DNA from: a virus
DNA length: 39,138 bases
Direction: 5' to 3' (one strand)
IMG/VR virus record: IMGVR_UViG_3300043468_000854
Span: 1-39,138 of that record
Part shown: positions 29,637 through 36,715 of the stretch, in pieces
Layout: each line of letters begins with the position of its first letter
Numbering within the stretch: the stretch's first letter is position 1
Program-made: the position numbers and the translations under genes
The notes under the pieces: generated by a model
The model's database searches: none
Seen by the model: only the letters and a program-made list of their open reading frames with translations
What the model was told of the DNA's origin: nothing

Positions 29637-29708
29637 AAACCACCGCAGCACTCAACAGGTCCGCTGGCGGCTGATCCCCGCTGCGAATGATTCGCCGGTG
29701 GTTTTTTT
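29637..29708 (+). terminator. Terminator with long branched stem
   Basis: AAACCACCG (29637-29645) pairs with CGGTGGTTT (29696-29704), followed by T to 29708 (seven T in total). About 50 bases between can form an inner hairpin (GGCGG with CCCGC). Upstream is ACAACAACAAACC, like the other early terminators. Confidence 0.65.
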
Positions 29709-29722
29709 GGGAGGGGTGACGA

Positions 29723-30325
29723 ATGCAATACACGGTCAAAGCGATTGAAACAAGGTACAACCACGTTGTGTTTCGCTCCAGGCTGGAGGCAAAGTGGGCA
29801 GCCATGTTTGATCTGCTGGGCTGGCAGTGGACGTATGAGCCAACCGACTTCAATGGCTGGCTGCCAGACTTTGCAATCTGGGGCAACAAGCTGGTATACG
29901 TTGAAGTAAAACCAGTTGTTGAGTTTCCGCAGGATGTGGCGGACAAGATTGATGGAACCGGGTGCGTTGATGAAGTCCTGATCGTCGGCATAAGGGGACC
30001 GGCGACAAACGGTGAGTATTATGGAACAAATCCTACGTTTGGCTGGCTGCGGGAACGCTGTGAGGCTACGCAAGACGATATAACGCAAGAAATACGGTAT
30101 GGCTGGGATTGGGGTGCAGCGGTATTAGGAAGATGGACGGAAAAACTTAGCACAGAAAAACACACTTTGAACCAAATAGGGTTTTGCCATGAGGTGCAAA
30201 GTTATCGCGACCGCATTACGGGCCGGTATGACGGCGGCTGCGCCGGTAGAGGCGACATGCCGGACGAGGAGGCTGATTTGCTGTGGCGTGAGGCTGGTAA
30301 TCGTGTCCAGTGGAAGCCGAAGTAA
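29723..30325 (+). CDS. PD-(D/E)XK nuclease-like protein
   Basis: 200 residues. The N-terminal 70 carry the nuclease core: FRSRLEAKWAAMFDLLGWQWTYEP with Glu22, WLPDFAIW with Asp49, and VYVEVKP with Glu61 and Lys63, i.e. the E...PD...ExK pattern of phage nucleases related to Vsr and restriction enzymes. The C-terminal half is less clear. It may process recombination intermediates or degrade host DNA. It follows a terminator and a GGGAGGGG ribosome site. Confidence 0.72.
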   Translation: MQYTVKAIETRYNHVVFRSRLEAKWAAMFDLLGWQWTYEPTDFNGWLPDFAIWGNKLVYVEVKPVVEFPQDVADKIDGTGCVDEVLIVGIRGPATNGEYYGTNPTFGWLRERCEATQDDITQEIRYGWDWGAAVLGRWTEKLSTEKHTLNQIGFCHEVQSYRDRITGRYDGGCAGRGDMPDEEADLLWREAGNRVQWKPK

Positions 30326-30348
30326 GCACACAAATGGAAGGGTAAACA

Positions 30349-30723
30349 ATGCCGTTGAAATCAACGAAAATTCGCCAACTCGGGGAACGAGTGGTGGTCG
30401 AAATGGACATTCCCGACGACTGGCAGCCCGGACGAATTCACAGGGTACTGGCGGCGGTGCGCAAAGAGGATTACGAGTATATCGCCGAGATGGAAAGCGG
30501 CGAGTTTGTACAGGTGGGTCCGCATCGTCTGGCGTACCAGATGCCCGAGCGAGAGCCACGAATTCCGGAGGATGAATTCAAGCGGCGGTGTCTGGCGGTG
30601 CAGGCCACGTGGTCACCAGAGGAACGCGAGAAACGCTGGTGCGGACCGAAGCGCACATACGTTGAAATTCAGGTGGTGAAGAGCAACGGATTGGCGAAGG
30701 GGGCACCAGATTATGAGTTTTGA
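30349..30723 (+). CDS. Small basic/acidic mixed protein, unknown
   Basis: 124 residues, beta-rich N-terminus (STKIRQLGERVVVEMDIPDDW) with a later charged helix (PEDEFKRRCLAVQATWSPEEREKRW). No family. It overlaps the RusA gene by 11 bases, which suggests a shared role in DNA metabolism. Confidence 0.55.
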   Translation: MPLKSTKIRQLGERVVVEMDIPDDWQPGRIHRVLAAVRKEDYEYIAEMESGEFVQVGPHRLAYQMPEREPRIPEDEFKRRCLAVQATWSPEEREKRWCGPKRTYVEIQVVKSNGLAKGAPDYEF

Positions 30724-31138
30724 GCGACGATGGAGCGTATTTGTGCCCATCACGCCAGTGGCACAGCCACGGCAGCGGATATCGACAATCGGCGGACGGG
30801 CAAGATCCTACCTGCCGAAGAAACACCCGGTGCACGGGTACAAGCTGGCACTGCAGCACGCAGTGCGTGAGGCAGGTATCAAGGTTGGCGACGGTCCGCT
30901 GGCGTTCGGGCTGGTGTTTTATTTGCCGATGCCTGCCAGCTGGAGCAAGAAAAAACGCGCAGCACTGCTGCACAGTCCGCACTGTCAAAAACCGGATCTG
31001 GACAATCTGGCGAAGGCGGTGTTGGACGGGCTGCTGCCGGTGATTGGTGACGATAGCAGGGTGTGGCAGTTCGACGTCCTGCGGAAACTGTGGGCTGAGC
31101 ACGGTGGAGTTGGAATCACAATCGAGGAGCTAACATGA
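30713..31138 (+). CDS. rusA: RusA-like Holliday junction resolvase
   Basis: 141 residues. The family motif KPDLDNLAKAVLDGL is at 93-107, with the catalytic-type Asp95 and Asp97 and a later Asp113/Asp114 (VIGDDSRV), matching the Asp70, Asp72 and Asp91 pattern of E. coli RusA. The upstream part PVAQPRQRISTIGG shows the typical basic RusA start. It cuts four-way junctions before packaging. The ATGA overlap binds it to the CsrA-like gene. Confidence 0.88.
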   Translation: MSFERRWSVFVPITPVAQPRQRISTIGGRARSYLPKKHPVHGYKLALQHAVREAGIKVGDGPLAFGLVFYLPMPASWSKKKRAALLHSPHCQKPDLDNLAKAVLDGLLPVIGDDSRVWQFDVLRKLWAEHGGVGITIEELT

Positions 31139-31410
31139 AACGCAAAGTAGCAGCAGTGGCAGCGGTCCCGCATGATGCACCGAAGCCCGTCAAGCAGGTC
31201 AAGAAGTTCCGCACAAACGTGGACGGCAACGGCGGCTTAACGCTGGGGCGGAGGGCACAGGAGTCCGTGATCATCCGCTGTGGTGACGTAACAATTGAAG
31301 TGGTCATGGTCGAGATTCGGGGCGACAAAGCGCGTCTGTATTTCAGTGCACCGCGACACGTCGAGATCGTCAGAGCGGAGCTGGAGGGGAGGCCGAGTCA
31401 TGATGATTGA
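31135..31410 (+). CDS. csrA: CsrA-like RNA-binding protein with basic N-terminal extension
   Basis: 91 residues. Residues 35-82 align to CsrA without gaps at the key parts: GLTLGRRAQESVIIRCGDVTIEVVMVEIRG versus the family [26 protein letters not shown], and LYFSAPRHVEIVRAEL versus GVNAPKEVSVHREEI. The RNA-contact residues correspond to Leu37, Arg39 and Arg80 (CsrA Leu4, Arg6, Arg44) and are kept. The first 30 residues are a basic extension (MKRKVAAVAAVPHDAP..KQVKKF). CsrA dimers bind GGA in mRNA leaders and change translation or stability. Confidence 0.82.
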   Translation: MKRKVAAVAAVPHDAPKPVKQVKKFRTNVDGNGGLTLGRRAQESVIIRCGDVTIEVVMVEIRGDKARLYFSAPRHVEIVRAELEGRPSHDD

Positions 31411-31597
31411 CAGGCGACTGGTTGCGAGGTTGCAGGCACTGAAGCCAGGCGAGCGGTTGAAGTTGCCGGGCAAGTATCAGACGGAGCTGAACGTGCGACG
31501 ATTGCTGGCGGCGGCGGGTGCGCAGACGTGGGATCTGCTCCAGTATATTGACGCACAGAAACGCAGCCGGTGGATCGTCGGGAGGGTGGGGCCATGA
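31400..31597 (+). CDS. Small basic protein, unknown
   Basis: 65 residues from ATG 31400 (11-base overlap with the CsrA-like gene; ATG 31403 possible). LVARLQALKPGERLKLPGKYQTELNVRRLLAAAGAQTWDLL suggests a helical domain with one turn. No family known. It may act with its neighbours because all are translationally coupled. Confidence 0.55.
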   Translation: MMIDRRLVARLQALKPGERLKLPGKYQTELNVRRLLAAAGAQTWDLLQYIDAQKRSRWIVGRVGP

Positions 31598-31806
31598 CTG
31601 CTGAGATGCTTTTGCGGATCACCTGCGACTACTGCGACACACAAATCCTGTTGCCGGTGCGCGAGGCCGTCGATGGGGCTGAGGTGCTGCAGCAGGTCCG
31701 CCAGCATTCATGGACCGAACGTGCAGACGGTCACAGCCTGCAGCATCTTTGCCCGTGTTGCGTTGAGTTGCTGGAGGATCAGGGACCGCCGGAGGAAACG
31801 TGGTGA
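31594..31806 (+). CDS. Small zinc-finger-like protein
   Basis: 70 residues with two cysteine pairs, ITCDYCDTQ near residue 8 and HLCPCCVEL near residue 58, a spacing that could form one zinc site. ATGA overlap with the upstream gene. Function unknown. Confidence 0.6.
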   Translation: MTAEMLLRITCDYCDTQILLPVREAVDGAEVLQQVRQHSWTERADGHSLQHLCPCCVELLEDQGPPEETW

Positions 31807-32087
31807 GATACACAGAGCATGACTGTCAGGACCCGTGGTGCGACGTGGACAATGCAGCGACGCACGCGACGGATTTCAGGCAGTTCCGGGAGCGATACCC
31901 GCGATTGATACAGAGCACACCAGAGCAGACTGCGAAGGCCGATGCACTGGTTGCCAGTTGGAGAGCAGAAACGGACAGGACGCTGCAGCGGATCGAATCG
32001 ATGCAGCGGCACAACAGAGAACGTGAGGCGGTCAGTATGGTGCTGACTGCGGACGTAGTGAAGGCGTTTTTGGAGGGGTTGAGATGA
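31803..32087 (+). CDS. Small helical protein, unknown
   Basis: 94 residues from GTG 31803, preferred over GTG 31800 because the ribosome site GGAGG (31791-31795) is then 7 bases away. N-terminus contains HDCQDPWCDVDNAATH, then helices (PEQTAKADALVASWRAETDRTLQRIESMQRHNRE). No family. GTGA and ATGA overlaps. Confidence 0.55.
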   Translation: MRYTEHDCQDPWCDVDNAATHATDFRQFRERYPRLIQSTPEQTAKADALVASWRAETDRTLQRIESMQRHNREREAVSMVLTADVVKAFLEGLR

Positions 32088-33091
32088 GCAAGAACGGGAA
32101 CGAAGTGAAGGTGCTGACGGAGCAGGAAGCCACAGCGTTGGCTGTGCGGATCAAGGCGGGCGTCGAGCGTGTAAGGGCCGTGTCAGTGGCCACAGCAGAA
32201 GACGCAATGCATGCGAGTTTCAGCCGCGCTATGGCCTTGCGTGAATTCTATGCGGTCCTTAACCGTCCTGACGTGCAGGCGTTCGTCCTGCTGATCGGTC
32301 GTGAGTTCAAGGAGTTTGAAATTGCAGACTCCAAAGACTACTACATGCCTGACGGGTTGGTCATTCAGGGAGCAACGGAGGCACTGAAACGCGGGCTGCT
32401 GTTGAGTCACGAAGCGGGGCCGATGTTTACCTTGATTTCCGGGAAAGGCGGTGCGGTATCCGTCTTGATCAAAGAAAACGGGCTGCGGTACAAGCTGCGG
32501 CAGATTGGCGCGTCAGACGTGCGAGCGTCTGCCCTGAGTCTCGGATTGCGTCAGCGACCGAACAACGCCAGCCGGTCTGACATGGTGCTGATTGGTACGG
32601 CATCCTGCACGGTGAATGGACAGCAGTACAAGGTCGAGAGGACGAAGGAAGCCCCGCTGCTGTTGCCGGCATACGAATCAGACACGCCAGACAAAACGGA
32701 GGCACAGGCACGGCGCAGGCTCCTGCGGGATCTGTGGGTCCTCGTGTCCGGTGAGTGCGACGGCGAAGACGATGACCAACCGGAGCGAGTGCAGCAGGTT
32801 GAAACGATTGTTGCACGCATCCCAGAGCAGCAGATCAGCCCACAGGCACTGTATGACGGCACACGCAGCGAGCTGGTGGCGTATGCTGCCGGGATCAAAG
32901 ACGAGGGTATGCGGATTGCGTTTCAGTCCGCTCTGGATCTGATTGAGTTTGCCGACAATGCGAGCACATTGCGAGGGCAGAAGGACTCGGAAATCGTCCC
33001 GGTGCTCCGTCAGATTGGGGTCAGCAAAAAGATCGGTGAAAACGTCATGCGATTGCTCGAACAGCGGTGCAGCGTACTGGAGGCACCATGA
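32084..33091 (+). CDS. Possible RecT-like recombination protein
   Basis: 335 residues. The central part (about 75-180) resembles the alpha/beta region of phage single-strand annealing proteins: DSKDYYMPDGLVIQGATEALKRGLLLS, MFTLISGKGGAVSVLIKENGLRYKLRQIG and VLIGTASCTVNGQQYKVERTKEAPLL. I do not see the diagnostic RecT motifs cleanly, so the name is tentative. The C-terminus is acidic and helical (GECDGEDDDQPERVQQ). It lies beside RusA and nuclease genes, which favours a recombination role. Confidence 0.4.
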   Translation: MSKNGNEVKVLTEQEATALAVRIKAGVERVRAVSVATAEDAMHASFSRAMALREFYAVLNRPDVQAFVLLIGREFKEFEIADSKDYYMPDGLVIQGATEALKRGLLLSHEAGPMFTLISGKGGAVSVLIKENGLRYKLRQIGASDVRASALSLGLRQRPNNASRSDMVLIGTASCTVNGQQYKVERTKEAPLLLPAYESDTPDKTEAQARRRLLRDLWVLVSGECDGEDDDQPERVQQVETIVARIPEQQISPQALYDGTRSELVAYAAGIKDEGMRIAFQSALDLIEFADNASTLRGQKDSEIVPVLRQIGVSKKIGENVMRLLEQRCSVLEAP

Positions 33092-33417
33092 ACGTCAAAA
33101 CATGTTCGCTGCGAATCGTCGTCAATCCACAGGGGCAGCCGACGCTGCAATTCAGAGCACGGCGACTGATAGCCGGGGAGTCTGGTCTGGAAGACGCTGA
33201 TTGGTATCCGTGGGAATCGGTCCCGGTGATTGATGATTCTGAGGTCCGGGCAACAGGAGGGCGGCACACGTGCAGACAGATTTACAGCGGTGCGAGTGGC
33301 TGCGGGAGCACGGGTGGAAGGTCGAGGGAGAGGCAGTCATTGACAGGCAGCCCGTGCGATGGATCGAGCACGAGCGCGGCAGCCGGAGTGCCTGGCTGCG
33401 GATCGTGGACGGTCTGA
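33088..33417 (+). CDS. Small protein, unknown, 3' end overlaps next gene
   Basis: 109 residues. The first 60 (KTCSLRIVVNPQGQPTLQFRARRLIAGESGLEDADWYPWESVPVID) are gene-like. The last about 49, after GGRHTC, run in a frame overlapping 148 bases of the next gene and look like a shadow (Gly/Ser/Cys-rich). The reading may be true overlap, or the gene may have lost its stop by an upstream single-base change. Confidence 0.45.
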   Translation: MNVKTCSLRIVVNPQGQPTLQFRARRLIAGESGLEDADWYPWESVPVIDDSEVRATGGRHTCRQIYSGASGCGSTGGRSRERQSLTGSPCDGSSTSAAAGVPGCGSWTV

Positions 33418-33530
33418 TTCTGTGGCATGGTGCAGAGGATCAGGAGTGGGAGGCGTTCGTTGCAGAACAAACCAAACCAGCGAAGCCTGGTCAGAAATTG
33501 CGAACACTATTTGGAGACGATCATGACTGA
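33270..33530 (+). CDS. Small protein, unknown
   Basis: 86 residues from GTG 33270, AGGAGG at 33254-33259. Reads QTDLQRCEWLREHGWKVEGEAVIDRQPVRWIEHERGSRSAWLRIVDG: an alpha/beta pattern with many charges. No family recognised. Codon quality favours this frame over the overlapping upstream one. Overlaps the next gene by 8 bases. Confidence 0.58.
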   Translation: MQTDLQRCEWLREHGWKVEGEAVIDRQPVRWIEHERGSRSAWLRIVDGLILWHGAEDQEWEAFVAEQTKPAKPGQKLRTLFGDDHD

Positions 33531-34386
33531 GGACACGACAACCAGCGAGCAACTGGCGGAGATTGAGCCACAGGCCACGGACTACACACCACCCGAGGGC
33601 TGGCGGCTGCTGGAGGTGGGTGAGGAGGTCGATATACCCGGCAGGGATCAGTACGTTCGCGGGCCGAACCGGTACATCCGCCCGATCGAGCCACAGCCGG
33701 AGCTGCCGGCAGACACAGCCGAGGAGCTACGCAGCGAGGTTTCATATGTCCAGAATCTGCTGGGCGAATCACGGCAGCGAGTCACCCAGTTGGAAGAACT
33801 GGTCGCGAGCCTGCGGACGATCAACGCTGCGCAGGAGAAAGCGGTCGTGGATGCGGGCAAGGCCAACGATAAGCATGTTGATGCGATTGGGCAAATGCAG
33901 CGCGAGCTTCAGCAGCAGCACCGGGAGCTTCAAAAACGTGCGCTCCGCATCTTCGACTTGGACACCATCAACGCTGCGCAGGAGAAAGCGGTCGTGGATG
34001 CGGGCAAGGAGAACACTGCACTTCGCCGGCAACTGGCAGTAGTCAAGAAAGAATTGACAACTGCGGCAGCCGTTTCCCAGCAACTGCAAATCGAGCTGGA
34101 CGCGGCTCAGCAGGTGCCCGCAGACTCGCCAGAACTGCGGCGGGTGCGATTGCGTCTGGCCGACATGACACTGGACCGGGATCAGTGCAAAAACGCCTAC
34201 GACCAAATATTTGCGGATCTGGTAACCATCAGAGAGACCACAGCAGCGGAGACCGTGGAGGCCATTATCGAATGGCTGCAGCCTTTCCGGGGCTGCAACA
34301 GCTCGGCACTGGCACTGCTGTTACTGGAGGCACTGCCCCACATTATGCGTAGTCTTACGGGGCTGAACCCCGAAGAGATTGAATAG
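33523..34386 (+). CDS. Coiled-coil protein with internal duplicated repeat
   Basis: 287 residues from ATG 33523. The N-terminal 65 residues contain PEGWRLLEVGEEVDIPG and many prolines. Residues about 70-210 are a long coiled coil with a 49-residue repeat unit, TINAAQEKAVVDAGK occurring twice. The C-terminal helices are (AAETVEAIIEWLQPF). May be a structural or DNA-organising protein. Function unknown. It ends next to the promoter for the replication region. Confidence 0.62.
   Translation: MTEDTTTSEQLAEIEPQATDYTPPEGWRLLEVGEEVDIPGRDQYVRGPNRYIRPIEPQPELPADTAEELRSEVSYVQNLLGESRQRVTQLEELVASLRTINAAQEKAVVDAGKANDKHVDAIGQMQRELQQQHRELQKRALRIFDLDTINAAQEKAVVDAGKENTALRRQLAVVKKELTTAAAVSQQLQIELDAAQQVPADSPELRRVRLRLADMTLDRDQCKNAYDQIFADLVTIRETTAAETVEAIIEWLQPFRGCNSSALALLLLEALPHIMRSLTGLNPEEIE
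33820..34009 (+). repeat. Exact 43-bp direct repeat within the coiled-coil gene
   Basis: ATCAACGCTGCGCAGGAGAA and the following 23 bases (33820-33862) recur identically at 33967-34009, 147 bases (49 codons) apart. Identical DNA, not only identical protein, suggests recent duplication or gene conversion. Confidence 0.9.
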
Positions 34387-34407
34387 GCCGGCGGGGCGTG
34401 GTACAAT
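34379..34407 (+). promoter_or_regulatory. Putative sigma70-type promoter P3
   Basis: TTGAAT at 34379-34384, 17-base spacer, TACAAT at 34402-34407 with TGG just before it (extended -10 like). A direct repeat GCTGCAACAC at 34412-34421 and 34431-34440 lies just downstream and could be an operator. Confidence 0.55.
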
Positions 34408-34413
34408 GACGGC

Positions 34414-34518
34414 TGCAACACGGACGAGGTGCTGCAACACATACTGATTTCATCCGGAGTCAATCCGGATCTGCACCCGCAGGGTGGTAGCTCGTCCCTA
34501 TCATCCTGCGGGTTTTTT
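34414..34518 (+). ncRNA. Candidate small RNA or attenuated leader
   Basis: Between promoter P3 and a strong terminator there is no gene. The RNA of about 105 bases would contain a hairpin ATCCGG-AGTCAAT-CCGGAT (34452-34470) and the 16-pair terminator stem. A transcript starting here would end before the replication gene, so either it is a free small RNA or an attenuator controlling replication genes. Confidence 0.45.
34475..34518 (+). terminator. Very strong intrinsic terminator
   Basis: ACCCGCAGGGTGGTAG (34475-34490) pairs continuously (two G-U) with CTATCATCCTGCGGGT (34498-34513) around CTCGTCC, followed by six T (34513-34518). Confidence 0.88.
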
Positions 34519-34566
34519 CGTGCCCTGGGTGGAGGACAGACGCGATGGAAAGCTTAGGTGACTGTA

Positions 34567-35535
34567 ATGACTGCACACTGGATCAAGGTGGAAAAGGACA
34601 CGGCAACAAAGCCCGAGGTCATGCGACTTGCGGCACTGCTGGAGATTGATGAATTCACGGTGGTCGGACATCTGATCGCGTTTTGGAGTTGGGTTGATTC
34701 CAATTTGTCCCCAGAATGTCCCCGAACGCAGGGGACAATCAGGGGACTGGATCGGATTGCAGGCCGGACCGGATTTTGTGAGGCGATGATTGCGGTGGGT
34801 TGGCTGAGCCATGCGAACGGGATGTTTGAGATCCCGAAGATGGGCCGTCACATGGGCAAGTCTGCGAAACTCCGGGCGGAAGACACCGAAAAAAAGGCCA
34901 AAAAACGCAGCCGTCAAAAACTGTCCCCAGTTTGTCCCCCAGCGCAGGGGACAGAATCCGGACAGGAAGGGGACGAAAACGGGGACCAGAGAAGAGAAGA
35001 TGAGATTAGAAGAAAAGAGAGAGAGAACGGGCCACAGGGACAGCCATTCATTCCGGAACGAATGAACACTCCAGAGTGTCTTAAAGCCTTTGAGGATTGG
35101 TGCGACTATCTGGACGCTGCCGCGCTGGATTCAATTAACCCCCGATACAATGGGCCCCAGGCTGAGGCTGTCTGGAAACAGGCCCACAGGTTCGGGCCGG
35201 AGAAATGGCCGTTGTGTGTCCAGTTCAGCATCGCAAACGCCTACAAGTCAATCGTGGAGCCTTCTGAGCCTATCGCAAAGACACGAGCGAAGGCGAGTAA
35301 ACCGAAGCCCGATCAAGATCCCGAGTTTCTGAAGACGCTGGAAGCGTATCGGCGGTGGCCGGACGCAAGCGAGGAACACAGGCAGGCACGGGCCGGACAT
35401 CTCGGGGATACGCTGCTCAGAATAGCGAAGCGCATCGGCGGGGATCGATTCGTGGCGGTCACTGAATACACGTTGCCGAGATTGGCGGCTGAGTTCTCAC
35501 GAGTGAAAGAGGAGGTGCAAAATGAGCCTTTCTAA
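34567..35535 (+). CDS. Replication initiator, winged-helix type, hosting the candidate origin
   Basis: 322 residues from ATG 34567 (AGGTG ribosome site at 34555; GTG 34558 possible). N-terminus WIKVEKDTATKPEVMRLAALLEIDEFTVVGHLIAFWSWVD (residues about 5-45) is the winged-helix start of phage replication proteins, then a linker LSPECPRTQGT and LSPVCPPAQGT that is coded by the GTCCCC array, an Arg/Lys/Glu stretch, and a C-terminal helical domain (NTPECLKAFEDWCDYL, AHRFGPEKWPLCVQF). It precedes dnaB, so it probably loads the helicase at the origin as lambda O does. A 14-base overlap couples it to the helicase. Confidence 0.72.
   Translation: MTAHWIKVEKDTATKPEVMRLAALLEIDEFTVVGHLIAFWSWVDSNLSPECPRTQGTIRGLDRIAGRTGFCEAMIAVGWLSHANGMFEIPKMGRHMGKSAKLRAEDTEKKAKKRSRQKLSPVCPPAQGTESGQEGDENGDQRREDEIRRKERENGPQGQPFIPERMNTPECLKAFEDWCDYLDAAALDSINPRYNGPQAEAVWKQAHRFGPEKWPLCVQFSIANAYKSIVEPSEPIAKTRAKASKPKPDQDPEFLKTLEAYRRWPDASEEHRQARAGHLGDTLLRIAKRIGGDRFVAVTEYTLPRLAAEFSRVKEEVQNEPF
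34706..35030. other. Candidate replication origin: phased GTCCCC iteron array inside the initiator gene
   Basis: Cluster 1: TGTCCCC at 34706 and 34717 (11 apart), then GGGGACA at 34731 and GGGGACT at 34742 (11 apart), forming a dyad with a 7-base centre. Cluster 2: TGTCCCC at 34922 and 34933, the same 7-base centre, GGGGACA at 34947, CCGGACA at 34958, GGGGACG at 34969, GGGGACC at 34981. The A/G-rich, A-containing tract 34988-35030 (GAGAAGAGAAGATGAGATTA...) lies directly after, as an unwinding element would. Lambda has iterons and an AT-rich tract inside its O gene, the closest precedent. Confidence 0.68.
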
Positions 35536-36715
35536 CCGGGCGACGATTGAAAGCGGGCTGCTGTGCGCTGCATTGTGCGGGGATCACGTGGTGGCCGAAA
35601 TTCAGGCCACAGCGGGAGACCACCCATTCCGAGATCCTGACAGGCGGGCATACTGGGAGATCTTGACACGCAGGGCCGAAGCTGGTGAGCCTTTTGACGT
35701 CGATACGATGATGGATGAGCTGACCCGCAAGCGGTGCAATCTGCAGGTGCTCGTGGATCTGACTGCCCTGCAATTCGAGGTCACCCATATCGGATACTAC
35801 TGCAGCGAGCTGCGGAAGTTAAATGAGATTGACGACGCGCGGAGCTTGGGGGCTAAGCTACTGAAAGACACAGAGCCAGACGTTGACGACTACATCGCCA
35901 AACTCGACGAAATCCGGCAGACCGAACTGGCCAAGCTGTGCACGCAGCGCGAGGCCTTGGAGGCAATGGACGCCAGACATGCGAATCCGGCAGCCGTCCA
36001 CAAAACCGGCCTGCCGGATCTGGACGCGGCACTGGGAGGCGGACTGAAGGCCGGGCAACTGATTGTCGTGGGTGGCCGACCGGGCAGCGGGAAATCGGTC
36101 CTGATGCTGCAGATGTTGTTGGCGTCAGTCAGTCCTGCACAGGCTGGCGTGTTTGTCTCGCTGGAGATGATGGCAGCCGAAATCAGCGAGCGGCTGAGCA
36201 CGCGATTCAGACGGGACACGCTGCAGAATCTCAACCTGCACTATCTGGACAGCACCAGCAATCTCGGGGCAATCGTGGCACTGCTGAAGGTCACGGCACG
36301 GAGGAAAAATCTGTGCGGGATTGCGGTGGATTATCTGCAGTTGCTGGAGGTGGCCGTGAGCCGGGCAGACAACCGAGAGAGGGAAATCGCGAAGGCATCT
36401 CGGAGCCTGAAGCGGTTGGCATTGGACCTGCAGGTGCCGATTATCGTGGGCAGCCAGTTGAATCGAGACACAGAGAAGCGGGGGCAGCCGACGCTGGCGG
36501 ACTTGCGGGAGTCCGGAGCGATTGAGCAGGACGCGGACGTGGTGATTCTGATTCACCCGTCCAAGAATCTGGACGAAGGCGAGGGCGAAACCAAGCTGAT
36601 CGTGGCGAAGAATCGGGGTGGCAGACTCAGCACGGTTGACGTGCAACTGGACGGGCCGAGATACCATTTCAAGGCGAAGGCAAAGTTTGAGGAGTACGAC
36701 GCATGGCGGAATTGA
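35522..36715 (+). CDS. dnaB: DnaB-like replicative helicase
   Basis: 397 residues. N-terminal domain (about 1-100, ESGLLCAALCG ... FRDPDRRAYWEIL) for primase contact, then RecA-like motor: Walker A GGRPGSGKS (184-192), VFVSLEM, Walker B VDYLQLL (269-275), SQLNRDTEKR (311-320) and LRESGAIEQDADVV (328-341). It unwinds DNA at the fork; no primase gene is seen, so host primase is presumably used. Overlaps upstream initiator by 14 bases and the downstream gene by 13. Confidence 0.95.
   Translation: MSLSNRATIESGLLCAALCGDHVVAEIQATAGDHPFRDPDRRAYWEILTRRAEAGEPFDVDTMMDELTRKRCNLQVLVDLTALQFEVTHIGYYCSELRKLNEIDDARSLGAKLLKDTEPDVDDYIAKLDEIRQTELAKLCTQREALEAMDARHANPAAVHKTGLPDLDAALGGGLKAGQLIVVGGRPGSGKSVLMLQMLLASVSPAQAGVFVSLEMMAAEISERLSTRFRRDTLQNLNLHYLDSTSNLGAIVALLKVTARRKNLCGIAVDYLQLLEVAVSRADNREREIAKASRSLKRLALDLQVPIIVGSQLNRDTEKRGQPTLADLRESGAIEQDADVVILIHPSKNLDEGEGETKLIVAKNRGGRLSTVDVQLDGPRYHFKAKAKFEEYDAWRN

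Noticed and set aside
34410-34480. Possible tRNA before the replication gene
   Set aside because: One hairpin resembles a T arm in size (6-bp stem, 7-base loop) but the loop reads AGTCAAT and no acceptor, D or anticodon arm can be drawn; a promoter-terminator unit explains it better.
34545-34649. 34-residue open frame with a GGAGG site before the initiator
   Set aside because: It runs out of frame into the initiator gene, and the composition (Gly/Cys) is not gene-like; at most a coupling leader peptide.
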